Positions 33,075 through 43,789 of a stretch of DNA of 64,000 nt are shown here, piece after piece. The DNA is from Lycorma delicatula. Lineage: Eukaryota > Arthropoda > Insecta > Hemiptera > Fulgoridae. The notes under the pieces were generated by a model. That model did not search any database. It was not told the origin of the DNA and saw only the letters and a program-made list of their open reading frames with translations. Positions within the stretch are counted from its first letter, which is position 1. The number at the start of each line of letters is the position of its first letter. The stretch covers positions 43,809,946-43,873,945 of the forward strand of contig NC_134465.1 of NCBI RefSeq assembly GCF_047948215.1. The letters run 5' to 3'. Both the position numbers and the translations under genes were made by a program.

Positions 33075-33737
33075 ATCTAATTTGGACACTACATGACTTC
33101 CTTGAACGACTATTAAGTTACATATACACATTTCTTTGAAATTAAAAGTACGTAAAAATCTTATTTCATTAATAACATTTGATATTTTTTCATATTTTTT
33201 TTATTTATTGTCATTATTGAATTATTATTTATTGTAAATATTTTTTACAATCAGAGGTTAAGTTATTAATAAATCAATATATTTAAATTTAAAAAAAAAG
33301 AAGGCGATGAAGTCTGATTCGAACCGGTGTACTTTCCCCTAAGCTCCAAATATTTCATTAATTAAATGTTTATTTGGCTATAACTCTGGAACCGATGAAA
33401 ATAAATACCACTTATGATATATCGTTGAAAATTTCTCAATGAGGGCTTATTACTGCAGTTAAGAAAAAGTCCAAAATCCAAATCTTTTTGGGATTTTTTT
33501 TGTTCAGTCGATTGCAATCAAAAGGGGAAGTGCACAACTAGATATTACAGCAGTCCTAAATCCAAAATTTCAACATCCTACGGCATATAGTTTTTGAGTT
33601 ATGCGAGATACGTATATACATATGTACAGACGTCTCGTCGATTCGGGGATGGTCAAAATGGATACTTCTATTTAAATCTGGAAACTGACAATTTTTCGCG
33701 ATCATGATGATACTTCCTTTACTTCGTACAAGGAAGT
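33075..33737 (-). repeat. Family P repeat, copy 3, minus strand
   Basis: The family end carrying the perfect hairpin ACTTCCTT-(10 nt)-AAGGAAGT lies at 33712-33737. The opposite end near 33075-33100 has a mutated form of the TGTGGTGTCCACA palindrome. On the minus strand the copy keeps CCGGTTCGAATCAGACTTCA, a good Pol III B-box-like stretch, followed by a T-run. Confidence 0.88.
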
Positions 33738-34058
33738 AAAAATCAACTTTTATTAACAACTAAACTCGTAAAAAATTAAACACATCTGTTTTTATTAGTA
33801 CAATGTTAAAATATTTTTAATTTACTTAAAAAAAAAATACTCACTGTCGTTTATACTTTAATAATTTATTACACGACTGCCCAAAAAAAGTGTAATTTAT
33901 TTAGGGTGTATATAGTGTACGTTTGTTCCACCGCAGAAGCTCCACGACTGAACAGATTTAGACGTACGACCCCGTGTTGGAATCCTTCCGTTACCGGGAG
34001 TGTCTTAAACTATATATATATATGTTTAAATGATTTAAAAGATTTGAAAACAAAATTA

Positions 34059-34921
34059 TCTATATATATATAAAAATTAATGTTTGTTTATGTGTCTGTT
34101 CCAACCTAACTCGAGATCTACCGGACAGATTTGTCTAACATTTTGCACACCTACACTTTGAAGCCCTGCGGTGAACATAGGCTAATTTTTTTGGATCTCC
34201 GACATAACGAAATTTAAAACACTTTATTTCTTCCTTAAAGCTTATTTAATTTTCAAAATGACTTCGATTTTCAAGAAAAATTTAATTTTTAGCTAACATT
34301 TTTTTGATTCGATTAATTTTGGAAAGGGCTGAGGTTTTAACGTACAATTATTCCTAAGTTTCAATTGATTTAGCGCACATGCATAAGTAATTTTTACGAT
34401 TCATTCATTTACAATTTTTTACAGCCGTTTAAAAACATAAATAAATAGCTGCTTTTGTTTATCATGTGTGTGTTACTAATTTAAAGCGTGTAAAGTATTT
34501 AACTGCAATCTTTTAAATTCTATGATCTTTTTTCAAAATATCATACCACGCCTAAAAGACATACTTCGATCGGGAGAAATACAAAAAAAGCACGTATGAT
34601 GAAAACTGTTTGTGCGGCAGAGACTGAAGACGAAAGAGAGTCAAGATTGGAAAGCGACCGAATACACACAGCCCAATCCGGTTCGACTGAAACAACTGAG
34701 CAACGGGAAATACGTTTAGAAAGCGACCGAATACGCACAGATCAATCCCGCTCGACTGAAACAATTGAGCAACGGTAAATGCGATATGCCACCGTTACTG
34801 TATGTGTGACTGACTGCACCTGTCTCCGGTTACTTGACTGGTAAATATAAAATAAAAAGATTGACCACACGGGAAACGCAAGTAACCATATAGCGCGAGC
34901 GAAGCTGTGACTGGGAGCTAG
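34059..34921 (+). mobile_element. Nonautonomous Helitron with Rep/helicase scrap, 863 bp
   Basis: Begins TCTATATATATATAAAAATT, ends GCGAAGCTGTGACTGGGAG and then CTAG at 34918-34921. The flanks are A (34058) and T (34922). A GC-rich stem-loop (GCGCGAGCGAAGC region) precedes the end. The inner part carries one short coding relic. Confidence 0.9.
34596..34778 (+). pseudogene. Helitron protein N-terminal repeat relic
   Basis: Sixty codons encode two and a half copies of a roughly 23-residue repeat with the core RLESDRIRTDQS and STETTEQRE. This is the Glu/Arg-rich coiled N-terminal region found before the zinc-binding part of insect Helitron Rep/helicases, and it parallels RRAARLEDARLRARQSRS at about 11200. 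Stops follow at 34776-34778. There is no catalytic domain. Confidence 0.75.
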
Positions 34922-35030
34922 TACGATATAAAAATTGTCACCCGCACGCTCTTTATCTTCATCAAAGAGCAATTTTTTTTCTTGGCAGTGGTTTTTTTAA
35001 ATATTTATCTCCTGTTGTAAGTTTCTATTA

Positions 35031-35439
35031 AATTGATTCAACCATTTTTGAGCGTAAAATTGTACAAATAAATATGTATGATTCGAGAAAATTATCTATA
35101 ATCTGGCAAATAAAAGAATGCACCTGAACTTAATTTACAATAGTCGTAATAAACCATAATGCAATACGTACAGTTCATTACGGATAATCGGATCACTCCC
35201 TGGGCCGGGGATTGTATTATGCGATATTAACGAAGAATGAAGTAATGTACACAAATATAGTACTAATGATTAAACACGATTTAAATCAAAGAATGATTAA
35301 GTTGTTTTTATAGTCATACACAAAATTAATAATAAAACAAAGCTTGATAAACAAGATTTTTATTCCTGTATTTTTTTGGTACAAACCAAAATAATAACTG
35401 CCTTTTTTTACGGTCAGTTAAATACAAAAACATGTGCTT
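35031..35439. other. No recognised gene
   Basis: AT-rich with one GC-richer phrase near 35185-35220 (CTCCCTGGGCCGGGGATTG). Confidence 0.4.
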
Positions 35440-35468
35440 TAATGTATCTTACTTGGTAAGATACATTA
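35440..35468. repeat. Perfect 13-bp palindrome, 3-nt spacer
   Basis: TAATGTATCTTAC at 35440-35452, TTG, then its exact reverse complement at 35456-35468. It sits at the 3' junction of the LINE fragment that follows. Confidence 0.97.
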
Positions 35469-36190
35469 TTTTTTTATTTATTTTTTATTTTTTTTCCTCT
35501 CAGCTCCCCAGGGCCGGACCGACTTGTTGGTATTACGCCGCCCAGGGGAGTGTCTTTAAACTCAAATAGGCCTGCCCACCTACCGGCTATATACCGGCAA
35601 GGCAGGTCGGCCTACCGGTTAGCTCTTTTTGAGAGTTCTTTATCAATATTGCCCCCTTGGGGACCCAAAAGGGCAATACTAATACACCACGCCAGACCCA
35701 GTTCGCCGCGACGCGGTACCGGGTCCCTTCAGTATTCAGTGTGCTGTTGTCTGACTGTTACCCGTGGAGTCCTTGGTGGCTCATCAGTGCCAACACACTG
35801 ATCACACTGATCACACTTGAGGTCCAGTTGTGCGTCCTCGCCAGTCTCTCTTTGTTGCGCCTGATGGCGATAGAGCGCCACCAGGCCGGAACGGCATACA
35901 TAAGCGAAGACACGACGGTGGTCGCCAGTAAACGGCGCTTTGAGGCCCGAGGGGCATTCTGCGATGACATAATGATGTTTAGACTTTTTATCATCCTTTC
36001 TGCCTTGTTGCATACATTGACTATGTGCTCGGTGCTCTTCTTTGTTCTGTCGTCTTCCTTTCATTACCTGGCGTTCTAAACATTTACCACGGACTCTTTA
36101 AGTTCTGATAGTGCTCTTCCTTCATTACCTTCTTGCATAAAATACTGTTGAAGTCCGTCAATAAATTTTTTTGCATCTTGTTTAGATACC
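35469..36190 (-). mobile_element. R1-like LINE 3' fragment, minus strand
   Basis: An A/T-rich tail at 35469-35500 is followed on the minus strand by a GC-rich 3' region (35500-35720, with CCTACCGGTTAGCTC and the palindromic TACCGGCTATATACCGG) and then the RT C-terminal coding part. The 5' end is truncated near 36190. Confidence 0.75.
35720..36190 (-). pseudogene. R1-like RT C-terminal fragment
   Basis: The minus-strand frame at 35994-35758 gives MIKSLNIIMSSQNAPRASKR, RRLLATTVVSSLMYAVPAWW and RSIAIRRNKERLARTH. This corresponds to the region after the RT palm in R1-type elements (a post-KYLGV segment with KRRLL...VLSVLLYAAPVW). The upstream part continues in other frames. A 9-bp unit ACTGATCAC is repeated at 35798-35817. 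The catalytic core is missing and the frame is broken, so it is a dead fragment. Confidence 0.72.
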
Positions 36191-36724
36191 CGTATCACTT
36201 AGGTCTCGTTTTCATCACTTTCAACTTCATCCGGTTTTTGAGTAATCTTTTTTGATTATTTCGTTATTATTCCCGCACAACTTGAAAGAATTACAAATTG
36301 GGCAAACCAGTACATACAAAACGTTTCTGCTAGTGGTTAATGAGGAGTTTACTTCCCTCCCGATAACGTTTAAACAGGTTACATCATTAATAAAATTGTG
36401 TTATTTTACGAATAAAATAAAAAAAGTATACGAAATAATGGACCTTACAAGCGGAATTTTTTATGATCGACGTAATTTTACATGAATTAAACCGATAAGA
36501 TTGTTTTTAAAAAAACTTCCCCAAATAACTGATGGCAGTGCCGGCTCGCGTATAGGCACTATGGAACTGCATCACCCTTTATTTCCACTTCATATTATCG
36601 ATAAAATTTAATATCATGAGTCGTTTTTCTTTAATTATTTTTTTATACTTGTACAATATATAATCCTTAAATTTAATGTAAGTAGCCGTTCTCCAATTTA
36701 TGAAAAAGATATTAAAAAAATATT
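36191..36724. other. No recognised gene
   Basis: AT-rich; the frame at 36252-36485 has no motif. Confidence 0.4.
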
Positions 36725-37060
36725 TGTATGGAACTGTACGTTTCACAGTTCCAGCGGCGTGGTGTTAGGATGTTGCGCGCATGCGTACATAGTAAGCTAT
36801 ACACGAGGATGCGAGGGAGAAAGAGCACTGTCGCTTCCGCAGTGTCGATCCTGGCGTGCTGGTGGAAAATAGCTTTTTTTTTTACTCCTCGCGTGTATGC
36901 AACGTTCCTTGTTCGTTCTTTTTTCTAGTTTAGTCGGTGGAAGGAATATGAAAGCGGTTTAGTTGTTTTTTTAAGTAGCGATCAGAAGTTGGCGGAAAGG
37001 AACGGCTCCTTTTTGATCGCCAAATTTGTCCAAAAACACAATCGAAGGGCGAAAGAGATG
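36725..37060. other. CpG-rich patch of unknown nature
   Basis: Contains GGAACTGTACGTTTCACAGT (partly palindromic), GCGCGCATGCGTAC and inverted TACACGAGGATGCGAGG / CTCCTCGCGTGTATG arms about 100 bp apart. A 66-codon frame is present but unconvincing. It could be a promoter or a transposon end. Confidence 0.3.
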
Positions 37061-37523
37061 GTATTTAGTAAAATTTAATTACGTATTTGTTTCCGTGTAC
37101 AAATAAATTTAAATTAAGCGCTGTTGGATTATAGTGTTTTTAAACGGACATTTTATTAAGTTATTATCTAATAATACTAAAAAATATTATCTGTATTGGC
37201 ATTTTATTTATTCGGTTAAACCGAATCCGGTTTATAAGCTCAATCTGCTTAAAATATGTATACCATATTCTCGAATGTGATAAAGTGTAGAATTAAATTA
37301 TTATTCTGCTTCCAGCTATTGTATTTGATTCATTTTTTTTCTGGTTTTTTATTTTACAAAAAACTTTCTTTAACCACAGCCATGAAAAGGCGCAGAAAAA
37401 TCTTTTTCTGGGCCATTTCCACTAATTTTAGCTACGAGCTGCAACTGACGGGTGATTCTATTAACCGGGATTAACCGTCTGACTGGAACATAATAGTTCC
37501 TTTCAGAATAATATGATTATCCA

Positions 37524-37634
37524 TTGTTAGGGATGTAGGATGCAGGGGGTATACCGAAATGAAACGACTAGCACTAGATAGGGAATCTTGGAGAGCTGTT
37601 TCAAACCAGTTAAATGACTGAAGACAAAAAAAAA
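37524..37634 (+). mobile_element. 111-bp LINE tail insertion, copy 4
   Basis: A perfect 11-bp duplication, ATGATTATCCA, lies at 37513-37523 and 37635-37645. The insert is only the last ~95 bases of the main LINE family (from VRDVGC...RESWRA to the terminal GACTGAAGAC) plus an A-tail. It shows extreme 5' truncation. Confidence 0.95.
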
Positions 37635-37645
37635 ATGATTATCCA

Positions 37646-38659
37646 ATTTATATTTTAAAACTTCTTCTTAATGGAAAAAATATCATTTTGATATGGAGAT
37701 CATTAATATGAGTAGCAATTTATTTTCAAAGCCCACGCGATCGCCAAAATATTATTCGAAACGACCTTAAATTCGATGTGTCATCAATATATAGGTGCAT
37801 ATTTTAATACGTGTTAACTATACAAGTTACAAAAAATTTTCATGAAATTTAAGAAAACTGAAATCGTATATACAAAAAGACCCAAAAAAAAATCATAATT
37901 CTCGCGTTTTCCTCGAGAATTTAAATGTCGCGGTTAAAGAACTTGTAAAGATCTTTATAAACTAATTTAGAAAGGATCAAGCCTTGGTTTATTGTATTTT
38001 ACAATTTTTTTTCAGGATGATTTGTTGATAAATTATTAGTTTAAGTTCAGATACATTCTTTCATTTTTCAACTATTTTTGTTTATAATATATATTTCTTT
38101 AATGAAAATGTATTATTGTTTACTATTATAAATCAATAAAATCCGCGACCAGCTTGGTATTTAATATTAGAAAGTCTGATTTTTAATAAAAAAAAAAAAA
38201 TATTAATCTTAAGAAACAATATATCCGAAAGTTAATACGCTGATGGAATTTTTTAACGTAGACATAAAAGAATTAAAATCCTTTGTCTCCCGCTGGTCAC
38301 TATATTAACCACTGGTAATCAATTTTTCAAAAATCAAATTTCTCATGAACCATTTAACATAGAAAAAAGATTTTTGTATAGATTTAATTACAACGCATAG
38401 AATTATGAGAAAATGTAATAAGCATAACAGCCGTGTGTATAGTGTAGATATTTCATATTTCACAAGGGATCAAACACACACAGCATTTTTTTTTCACTGA
38501 CGTCATTGTTTAAGTAGTAGTATTTGGGTATTTTTTTGTTTATTTGATTCTTATATACATTAGCGGTTTGTTATCTTTTATATAATTGCTAAGCAAACAT
38601 AAATTCAACAGAATTACGAGTGAACGTTACTTTTATGAAAGGAAACAATAATTTTAAAT
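37646..38659. other. AT-rich DNA without a recognised gene
   Basis: No coding signal found. Confidence 0.5.
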
Positions 38660-38835
38660 TATTTATCTTTTATACCACATTTGTGCGCGCGCAACATAAT
38701 CAAATATTAATAAAAATTAATTTTTGTTAAACAATATAAATTATAACTCATTGTTAACATATTATAATTCTTTCAGATTTTTTTGATGAAAAACAATTCA
38801 GTAATAGCAAGATAAACAAACCTTTACTGAAATTT
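38660..38835 (+). repeat. Flanking direct repeat, left copy (~176 bp)
   Basis: Shares long identical blocks such as TTTTTGTTAAACAATATAAA, TTATAACTCATTGTTAACAT and AAAACAATTCAGTAATAGC with 40692-40853. Not seen elsewhere in the window. Confidence 0.92.
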
Positions 38836-38913
38836 CAATATTTTTTAGTTACAATTTTCTGAAATGTAGTACGTTCTTTATTTATATAAGGTTATAAATG
38901 TATTTTACGTCAA

Positions 38914-40592
38914 ATTAATAATGTAATAATAATGTGTTAAACAAAGATGGTACACCAATATATAATAAAGGTAAAGTCGATAGATGGGTGGAATATATTG
39001 AAGAGTTATACGGAGGAAATGAATTAGAAAATGGTGTTATAGAGGAAGAAGAGGAAGTTGAGGAGGATGAAATGGGAGAAACAATACTGAGATCAAAATT
39101 TAAGAGAGCATTAAAAGATTTAAATGGCAGAAAGGCTCCTAGAATAGACGGAATACCTGTAGAATTACTGCGCAGTGCAGGTGAGAAAGCGATTGATAGA
39201 TTATACAAACTGGTGTGTAATATTTATGAAAAAGGGGAATTTCCGTCAGACTTCAAAAAAAGTGTTATAGTCATGATACCAAAGAAAGCAGGGGCAGATA
39301 AATGTGAAGAATACAGAACTATTAGTTTAAGTAGACATGCATCAAAAATCTTAACTAGAATTCTATACAGAAGAATTGAGAGGAGAGTGGAAGAAGTGTT
39401 AGGAGAAGACCAATTTGGTTTCAGGAAAAGTATAGGGACAAGGGAAGCAATTTTAAACCTCAGATTAATAGTAGAAGGAAGATTAAAGAAAAACAAAACA
39501 ACATACTTGGCGTTTATAGACCTAGAAAAGGCTTTCGATAACGTAGACTGGAATAAAATGTTCAGCATTTTAAAAAAATTAGGGTTCAAATACAGAGATA
39601 GAAGAACAATTGCTAACATGTACAGGAACCAAACAGCAACAGTAACAATTGAAGAACATAAGAAAGAAGCCCTAATAAGAAAGGGAGACCGACAAGGATG
39701 TTCCCTGTCTCCGTTATTTTTTAATCTTTACATGGAACCAGCAGTTAATGATGTTAAAGAACAATTTAGATTCGGAGTAACAGTACAAGGTGAAAATATA
39801 AAGATGCTACGATTTTCTGATGATATAGTAATTCTAGCCGAGAGTAAAAAGGATTTAGAAGAAACAATGAACGGCATAGATGAAGTCCTACGCAAGAACT
39901 ATCGCATGAAAATAAACAAGAACAAAACAAAAGTAATGAAATGTAGTAGAAATAACAAAGATGGACCGCTGAATGTGAAAATAGGAGAAGAAAAGATTAT
40001 GGAGGTAGAAGAATTTTGTTATTTGGGAAGTAGAATTACTAAAGATGGACGAAGCAGGAGCGATATAAAATGCCGAATAGCACAAGCTAAACGAGCCTTC
40101 AGTAACAAATATAATTTGTTTACATCAAAAATTAATTTAAATGTCAGGAAAAGATTTTTGAAAGTGTATGTTTGGAGTGTCGCTTTATATGGAAGTGAAA
40201 CTTGGACGATCGGAGTATCTGAGAAGAAAAGATTAGAAGCTTTTGAAATGCGGTGCTATAGGAGAATGTTAAAAATCAGATGGGTGGATAAAGTGACAAA
40301 TGAAGTGGTATTGCGGCAAATAGATGAAGAAAGAAGCATTTGGAAAAATATAGTTAAAAGAAGAGACAGACTTACAGGCCAGATACTAAGGCATCCTGGA
40401 ATAGTCGCTTTAATAATGGAAGGACAGGTAGAAGGGAAAAATTGTGTAGGCAGGCCACGTTTGGAATATGTAATACAAATTGTTAGGGATGTAGGATGTG
40501 GAGGGTATACCGAAATGAATCGACTAGCAGCACTAGATAGGGAATCTTGGAGAGATTCAAACCAGTCAAATGACTGAAGACAAAAAAAAAAA
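38914..40592 (+). mobile_element. Longest LINE copy of the window (copy 5)
   Basis: 5'-truncated insertion ending GACTGAAGACA with an 11-A tail. A possible short duplication, ACGTCAA, is at 38907-38913 and 40592-40598. It lies between two direct repeats of about 170 bp (38660-38835 and 40692-40853). Confidence 0.88.
38934..40577 (+). CDS. LINE reverse transcriptase, 547 codons, 5'-truncated
   Basis: An unbroken frame for the RT and C-terminal part of a non-LTR retrotransposon ORF2. The Met at 38934 is simply the first one after truncation; the endonuclease domain is missing. An acidic stretch lies at residues 37-47. The RT core follows: DGIPVELL (72-79), IPKKAGADKCEEYRTISL (115-132), EDQFGFRKSIGTREAI (158-173), motif A AFIDLEKAFDNVD (193-205, Asp196), motif B RQGCSLSP (253-260) and motif C FSDD (294-297). 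Sibling copies have FADD and KGVRQG where this has FSDD and KGDRQG, so activity is doubtful despite the open frame. The C-terminus includes YGSETWTIGVSEKKRLEAF and GRPRLEYV. Such proteins prime reverse transcription at nicked target DNA. It would need its own promoter, which truncation removed. Confidence 0.9.
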   Translation: MLNKDGTPIYNKGKVDRWVEYIEELYGGNELENGVIEEEEEVEEDEMGETILRSKFKRALKDLNGRKAPRIDGIPVELLRSAGEKAIDRLYKLVCNIYEKGEFPSDFKKSVIVMIPKKAGADKCEEYRTISLSRHASKILTRILYRRIERRVEEVLGEDQFGFRKSIGTREAILNLRLIVEGRLKKNKTTYLAFIDLEKAFDNVDWNKMFSILKKLGFKYRDRRTIANMYRNQTATVTIEEHKKEALIRKGDRQGCSLSPLFFNLYMEPAVNDVKEQFRFGVTVQGENIKMLRFSDDIVILAESKKDLEETMNGIDEVLRKNYRMKINKNKTKVMKCSRNNKDGPLNVKIGEEKIMEVEEFCYLGSRITKDGRSRSDIKCRIAQAKRAFSNKYNLFTSKINLNVRKRFLKVYVWSVALYGSETWTIGVSEKKRLEAFEMRCYRRMLKIRWVDKVTNEVVLRQIDEERSIWKNIVKRRDRLTGQILRHPGIVALIMEGQVEGKNCVGRPRLEYVIQIVRDVGCGGYTEMNRLAALDRESWRDSNQSND

Positions 40593-40691
40593 CGTCAATT
40601 TAACCTGAAAAGTCTATAGTTTATATAAATATAAAAATAAAACATAAGTCACTAATCATTAAAAAAAAATAAATCAAAAACTAAAAAAATT

Positions 40692-40853
40692 GTATTTTAT
40701 TATACCATTTTGTCCGCGCGCAAAATAATCAAATATTAATTTTTGTTAAACAATATAAATTATAACTCATTGTTAACATATCCTAATTCTTTCAGATTTA
40801 TTGGATGAAAAACAATTCAGTAATAGCGAGATAAACAAACCTTTACCGAAATC
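40692..40853 (+). repeat. Flanking direct repeat, right copy (~162 bp)
   Basis: Pair of 38660-38835, same orientation, about 93 percent alike by eye, lacking a short AATAAAAATT segment present in the left copy. Confidence 0.92.
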
Positions 40854-42654
40854 TCTATTCGCGCGCGAAATAAAGCGGGGGGGTTAAGAGTTTAAAATGT
40901 TCAATTTTTAATATTATTTTCTACGAGAAAACAGCATTGTTATTCTAAAGGATTCTTTTTTGTTAGTATTAAAAATGTTTAAATAATTGATACTTTTATA
41001 CAATTTTAATAAACAGAACTCTCAAAACTAATAATTTGTAGGTAGTAATGTCGTACAAATATGAACAATAATCAACCATAATGTAACAGAATGTCCAAAA
41101 AAAAAAATGAGGCCGGAAATCGTATGGAAGATGGACATGGTTCAAAGGATCTATCTAAGAATATATAATCTTATATATTATATTTTATAATGTATAATAT
41201 TAAATGTACAATTTGAAACTATTAGATAAAAAACCCATAGAGAAACGTAACTTATATTATTAATAATAAAAAAAAATCAATTACGCAACCCATTATAACA
41301 AGATGAGAGAGTGGTTTTGTAAAATACACTTCAGTTAAAGAATGAAGAATAAAAAAAGGTTGTGATCGAAATGGAGGGGAAAAATTGAAAAAAGGAGAAG
41401 GATGTCACCTAAAGACGAAGTAAAAGATTCAAAAATAAATATTTTCCCGACGGAATAATGTTGCGTCATTTTTACAAAAAGATGGGTTCCACAAAACGAG
41501 GGAATATATATATATTTATATTGAAAAAAAAAAATCATTTTACCAGGTAGATTGAAGATTTCACACAGATGGTTGTTCGTTTAAAGTGCGTGAGTGTGTA
41601 TATGTGAAAGTGAGAAAAAAGATACGTTTAAATTGATGTTAAAAAGAGATAGATGAAAACATATGTAGGAGTAAAGAGAGAGAAAGATCGAGAAGGGTGT
41701 AGCGTGCGTTCGCGTATATCGAGGGAGGGTCGCAAAGTATGTTCGTTTTCTTCTTCATCCCTCGTTGACCAAGGGTCTGTCTGCTTTTGAAACACGTCAC
41801 TGCCAAAATGAGGGTGAAAAAAAATCCTTTTGAGGAGTGCGGAAGGAGTTTTTCAAATCTTTTCTTTACTAGACGCCCGCAAAACGGAAAAAACAAGTTG
41901 CATTCGAAGTCGTTCCCTTCACCGACAAGCGAAACCGCCCGCTCACGGCCTTCTCCATTCCTTGAACTTACAGATGCCCTCTCCTATTACCTCCCCCTTA
42001 TAACAATTCTATCAATTCTTCAAGCGATTATAATCTGGAAATTGAAACTTTTCGACCGATTTGACTCAAATCGATAACAATAACAATTTTTTTTTTGTGA
42101 TAAGGTTATTTTTTTGGAACGGACAGATGGAACGTTAAAGACAACTTACAAACTTTTTTTGTGTTGTATTTTATTTCGATTAAATATTTTCAAATGAAAT
42201 TATTTTTATAAAATTCAGAATTCTTATCTAAATACGTATGCTATAATTAAAATAATATATTTCTGGAACGAAGAGAGAGAAAGAAAGAGAAAAGGGCTTA
42301 CTATATTATCCCTTTGTATAGAATAACACCGAGTTTATTTGTACTGTAACAAGTATCAGATAAAATGGAAATTTTCAGATAAAAATATTTTTTATGTAAT
42401 TAACAACGCAATGAACAAACAAATTCAAGAAAACAAAACAAATAAAATGAAATTAGCATATCGGTTGAAAAGAAATATATACAATAAAAAATCTATGAAC
42501 TATTCGCGAAATTTAGACTCAACAATAAAAAAATAAAACTCGATTTTCTTTTTTTATTCAACAGGACGCTAACAAACAAGTTAAGAACGAAAGAAATGCT
42601 TTAAAAAAGACAATCATAGCTGAAAGAGATAAATTTTTATAATTTACATTCTCA
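40854..42654. other. AT-rich DNA without a recognised gene
   Basis: A frame at 41787-42077 (96 codons, K/R/S-rich N-terminus and a hydrophobic stretch LPLITILSILQAIIIW) has no family resemblance and no support. Otherwise noncoding. Confidence 0.4.
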
Positions 42655-43588
42655 GATGTAAAAAAATCTGATGACACCACATTTCCTTCCTTGTACGCCT
42701 ATAAAATTACATATATACATTTTTTGCTGTACTTCATTTAAACTTAATTCATTTGAACTTAACATACGATCCTCAATACTTTAATAAACTGGACAGTTAC
42801 ACAATTACTAAAATATTAGTTTTTATTAACATCAAATATAACTGTATCAATTCAACAATGTTACCTGAAACATTAGGATAGAGTGAAAGTACCTTTATTA
42901 CTCTTTAAATAAATCTATATCGATCTAATACTATGTTTTTTTTTTGTTTTTTTTTATAATTATTATGATGTAACCATCAACAAAATGAAAACAAAAACGA
43001 ATAATAGACGTTTCACCAAATCTGATGTGGACACCACATGACTTCTTTGTACGCCTATTAAATTACGTATACACATTTAAAAAAATACATAAAATCTTAT
43101 TTCATTAACAACTTTTGATATTTCTTCTTTTTTTTATTAAAATATTTATCGTAAAACGTTTTTTACAATCACAGGTTAGTAATTAATAATTAATCAATAT
43201 AATTAAATTAAAAAAAAGGAGATGAAGTCCGATTCGAACCGATGTACGTTCCGCTTTTAAGATCGAAATATTTTATTCGATCTTAACTCTGGAACCAATC
43301 AAAATAAGTACCACTTATAATATATCGTTGAAAAGCTCTCAATGAGAGCTTATTACTGCAGTTAAGAAAAAGTCCGAAATCTAATTTTTTTTTTTGGATT
43401 TTGGGCTTTTTTAGACACTTACGGTCCAGCAATCAAAAGAGAAGAAGCACAAGTAGATGTTATAACAGTCCTAAATCCAAAATTTCAACATCCTACGGCT
43501 AATCGTTTTTGAGTTGTGTGAGATACATAAGTACGTACAGATACGCCGAAACTAATCAAAAACCTTTACCTCCTTTATAAAGAAGTAA
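42655..43588 (-). repeat. Family P repeat, copy 4 (long variant), minus strand
   Basis: The core lies at 43020-43588, with ATGTGGACACCACAT at 43023-43037 and GATTCGAACCGATGT (B-box-like on the minus strand) near 43230. At 42655-43017 lies the extension seen also in copy 2: a second P-type terminus (TCTGATGACACCACA) plus CTGGACAGTTAC and ACATACGATCCTC. The hairpin end near 43575 is eroded. Confidence 0.8.
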
Positions 43589-43789
43589 AAAATTGACAAC
43601 ACAATTGTAGGACTTTCCCGTCACGCGGCTTTTTTTCTAAGGCATAGCTTACACACACAATTTAAAATATTTATCGATTAATTTAAATATAAAATGATTT
43701 TCTACAATAGGTGTAGAAAATAAATAGCGCTCCTTATGGTGACAGGAGGTACTATTGACGCAGTATACTCTATTAGCAAATAGTTTAAA

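Larger units (their letters stand above)
33875..35030 (+). repeat. Family B repeat, copy 2, split by a Helitron
   Basis: Left part 33875-34058 and right part 34922-35030 match the two sides of 26150-26770. The insert between them is a complete Helitron. Confidence 0.8.

Noticed and set aside
35729..36064. 111-codon minus-strand frame with His/Gln/Arg-rich sequence
   Set aside because: A neighbouring frame gives the recognisable R1-like RT C-terminus; this one is its frame-shifted shadow.
38915..39619. Minus-strand frames opposite the long LINE
   Set aside because: Antisense shadows of the RT coding sequence, seen at every copy.
38660..40853. LTR retrotransposon, from direct repeats flanking an RT
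   Set aside because: The RT is of the non-LTR type with its own A-tail; there are no TG...CA ends, primer-binding site or polypurine tract next to the repeats.
41787..42077. 96-codon frame with a hydrophobic stretch, considered as a small membrane protein
   Set aside because: No recognisable family, no splice or promoter context, and composition follows the local DNA.
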